Assembly (NCBI GenBank): GCA_016841445.1
Contig: JAENZD010000001.1
Coordinates: 744,001-808,000, forward strand
Source: Anaerolineaceae bacterium
Lineage (GTDB): Bacteria > Chloroflexota > Anaerolineae > Anaerolineales > Anaerolineaceae
Length of the DNA stretch: 64,000 nucleotides
Reading direction: 5' to 3'
Part shown: in pieces, positions 62,690 to 64,000 of the stretch
Numbering within the stretch: the first letter of the stretch is position 1
Layout of the letters: every line of letters starts with the position of its first letter
The notes under the pieces: model-generated
The model's database searches: none
What the model saw: only the letters and a program-made list of their open reading frames with translations
Told to the model about the DNA's origin: nothing
Program-made: the position numbers and the translations under genes

Positions 62690-63652
62690 TTAAGCCCAGA
62701 ACATTTCACCTGGTTTTTCAAAAGTGACAGCGTCTTGAAGCACGGACATTCCCTTTGAGATGCCTTCATCAAATGACATCAGAGCATCTTCGTGCTCAAT
62801 TGAAATGACATAATCATAACCAACCATGCGCAGTGCACTGACAATATCTTTCCAGACTTTAGTATCATGACCATAACCAATCGCCCGAAAGGTCCAGGAT
62901 CGGTCGGGAATCTGTCCATAGGGTTTATGGTCATTACAGCCATTGACCGCAATATTCAGATGGTCAACATAAGAGTCTTTGCCATGGACGTGGAATATGG
63001 CATCTCCAAGTTTTCGTACTGCTGCAACAGGATCGACCCCATTCCAGAAAAGGTGGCTGGGGTCAAAATTTGCGCCCAGGTTTGGACCTGTTTCGTTCCG
63101 CATGCGTAGAAGGGTTTCAACGTTATAGATTAACATACCCGGATGCATTTCAATCCCGATCTTCACGCCATGCTCCCTTGCAAAGGATTCAGCCTGTTTC
63201 CAGTAAGGAATTCCAACTTCATCCCACTGATATTTCAATATGTCCAGGAAGTGGGGAGGCCATGGGCAGGTGACCCAATTGGGCATGGTGTCGCCAGGAG
63301 CACCGGCTGGTAACCCGGAAAGGACATTAACTACAGGTACATCCATCAATTTCGCAAGAGTTACCGTATTTTTAAACACTTCGTCAGATTCTTCTGCGAT
63401 TTCTTTATCCGGAGAGAGTGGTTCATAATGGCAAGAAAAAGCACTGATGATCATATCCCTTGAAGAAAATATTTCGAGGTATTCATCACGTTTTGCAGCA
63501 CTCTCCAATAATTCGTCAACCGGACAATGCTGACTGCCCGGGTAACCGCCTGTTCCAATCTCGGCAGCTTCTGCACCCAATTTCCTTAGAATATCCAGGG
63601 TTTCTTCCAGTGGTTGACCTTGATACGGTGGTGTGAATACGCCAATTTTCAT
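62690..63652 (-). CDS. Sugar phosphate isomerase/epimerase-like TIM barrel, A2
   Basis: This 320-residue enzyme has IGIEMHPGM, ANFDPSHLFW, FHVHGKDS and YDYVISIEHED. These FDP and EHED signatures pair it with the gene at 37312 and separate it from the DTGN group, pointing to an older duplication. It lies directly after the SAF-domain oxidoreductase on the minus strand, whose stop is 1 nt from its ATG. Confidence 0.87.
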   Translation of the reverse strand: MKIGVFTPPYQGQPLEETLDILRKLGAEAAEIGTGGYPGSQHCPVDELLESAAKRDEYLEIFSSRDMIISAFSCHYEPLSPDKEIAEESDEVFKNTVTLAKLMDVPVVNVLSGLPAGAPGDTMPNWVTCPWPPHFLDILKYQWDEVGIPYWKQAESFAREHGVKIGIEMHPGMLIYNVETLLRMRNETGPNLGANFDPSHLFWNGVDPVAAVRKLGDAIFHVHGKDSYVDHLNIAVNGCNDHKPYGQIPDRSWTFRAIGYGHDTKVWKDIVSALRMVGYDYVISIEHEDALMSFDEGISKGMSVLQDAVTFEKPGEMFWA

Positions 63653-63653
63653 T

Positions 63654-64000
63654 TCATCCTCCTGAATGTTTGGTTAATAATTGGTCTTGTTCTCTACGTA
63701 ATTTTACAACGATTTGGCTCTCATCAAGCAGCACATCGTCCCAGGTGATGATTTCACCCTTATGTATATCCTTGGTGATCCTGGCTCCAGGTGCTAATCC
63801 AACAGGAAGGGCATTCATCGAACGGGCTTTTTCATAATGATCCATCAAGCCATGGAAAGTATAACCGCCAAAGGTATCCAATAAGTCACCCGGTTTCAAC
63901 GATTTTTTAGCGACGGTCATGACATCAGCTGTAGGTTGATCCTGGGAAATTAGTGTGATTTCTCTGTGGAGGTAAGCTCTGGCCACGGAGATTGGCGCTT
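63654..64000 (-). CDS. SAF-domain NAD(P)-dependent oxidoreductase (COG4091-like), C-terminal part
   Basis: Only the last 115 residues or so are inside the window; the frame continues past the right edge. ARAYLHREITLISQ, then ADVMTVAKKSLKPGDLLDTFGGYTFHGLM, then LPVGLAPGARITKDIHKGEIITWDDV match the SAF-containing tail of the predicted homoserine-dehydrogenase-like COG4091 proteins. These are frequent beside sugar epimerases and have an uncertain role. The Rossmann domain cannot be seen. Confidence 0.75.
   Translation of the reverse strand, partial: APISVARAYLHREITLISQDQPTADVMTVAKKSLKPGDLLDTFGGYTFHGLMDHYEKARSMNALPVGLAPGARITKDIHKGEIITWDDVLLDESQIVVKLRREQDQLLTKHSGG

Noticed and set aside
1-64000. 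CRISPR arrays, tRNA/rRNA genes, transposases, prophage genes
   Set aside because: No regularly spaced repeats, cloverleaf-like segments, transposase motifs or phage structural genes were recognised on either strand.

Overview
The window looks like a chromosomal segment of a heterotrophic bacterium, most probably Chloroflexota of the Anaerolineae type. The lineage call is an inference from gene style: a transaldolase–phosphoglucose isomerase fusion, a polyphosphate glucokinase, a DUF4230 protein, large Gfo/Idh and TIM-barrel epimerase sets, and GC in the mid-40s by eye. I found no rRNA, tRNA, CRISPR array, phage or insertion sequence, so nothing here fixes the lineage directly.

Left part (1–33 kb), housekeeping and central metabolism. 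A minus-strand operon carries a TlpA-like thioredoxin, an Lgt-like membrane domain fused to HPPK (FolK), and a pteridine-reductase-like SDR. A plus-strand set follows: transketolase, RpiB, Tal–Pgi fusion, then RuvX, MltG and polyphosphate glucokinase. A ferredoxin and a DMT exporter diverge from overlapping promoters. A minus-strand operon cinA–(amidohydrolase–CYTH fusion)–glgA–malQ mixes glycogen metabolism with two unusual proteins. Next come yraN–miaA–acyl-CoA synthetase, ftsH, a HAD–DinB fusion with a small eight-cysteine protein, efp, a secreted orphan, a YyaL/DUF255 protein, a GNAT protein, a DUF4230 protein and a secreted subtilisin.

Right part (33–64 kb), a large carbohydrate catabolic locus. 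The minus strand (49558 down to 33145) encodes a GntR/UTRA regulator, an FGGY kinase, a Gfo/Idh oxidoreductase, a Zn-alcohol dehydrogenase, a cupin-type PGI, a 2-hydroxyacid dehydrogenase, KDPG aldolase, an AroE-like dehydrogenase, a phosphotriesterase-like lactonase, DeoC and a second FGGY kinase. A second minus-strand block has a TIM-barrel epimerase, a second Zn-ADH, a VOC protein, an Old Yellow Enzyme and an MFS transporter. The plus strand (49876–62565) encodes a TIM-barrel epimerase, a second Gfo/Idh, a FucI-like isomerase, a ROK regulator, a tagatose-3-epimerase-family enzyme, a ribose-type ABC importer with two permeases and a lipoprotein receptor, and two more TIM-barrel epimerases. 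At the right edge are another TIM-barrel epimerase and the C-terminus of an SAF-domain oxidoreductase.

The two arms share a divergent control region at about 49.56–49.88 kb. It holds two good sigma-70 promoters, each with an inverted copy of nearly the same 14-bp element (13/14 identical) at its predicted start point. This is the most convincing sign that the arms form one regulated system. The enzyme set does not match a complete textbook pathway. The best reading is import of a sugar, cyclitol or glycoside, oxidation to a keto form, TIM-barrel epimerisation or elimination, lactone hydrolysis, and aldol cleavage by Eda and/or DeoC. The substrate is unknown.
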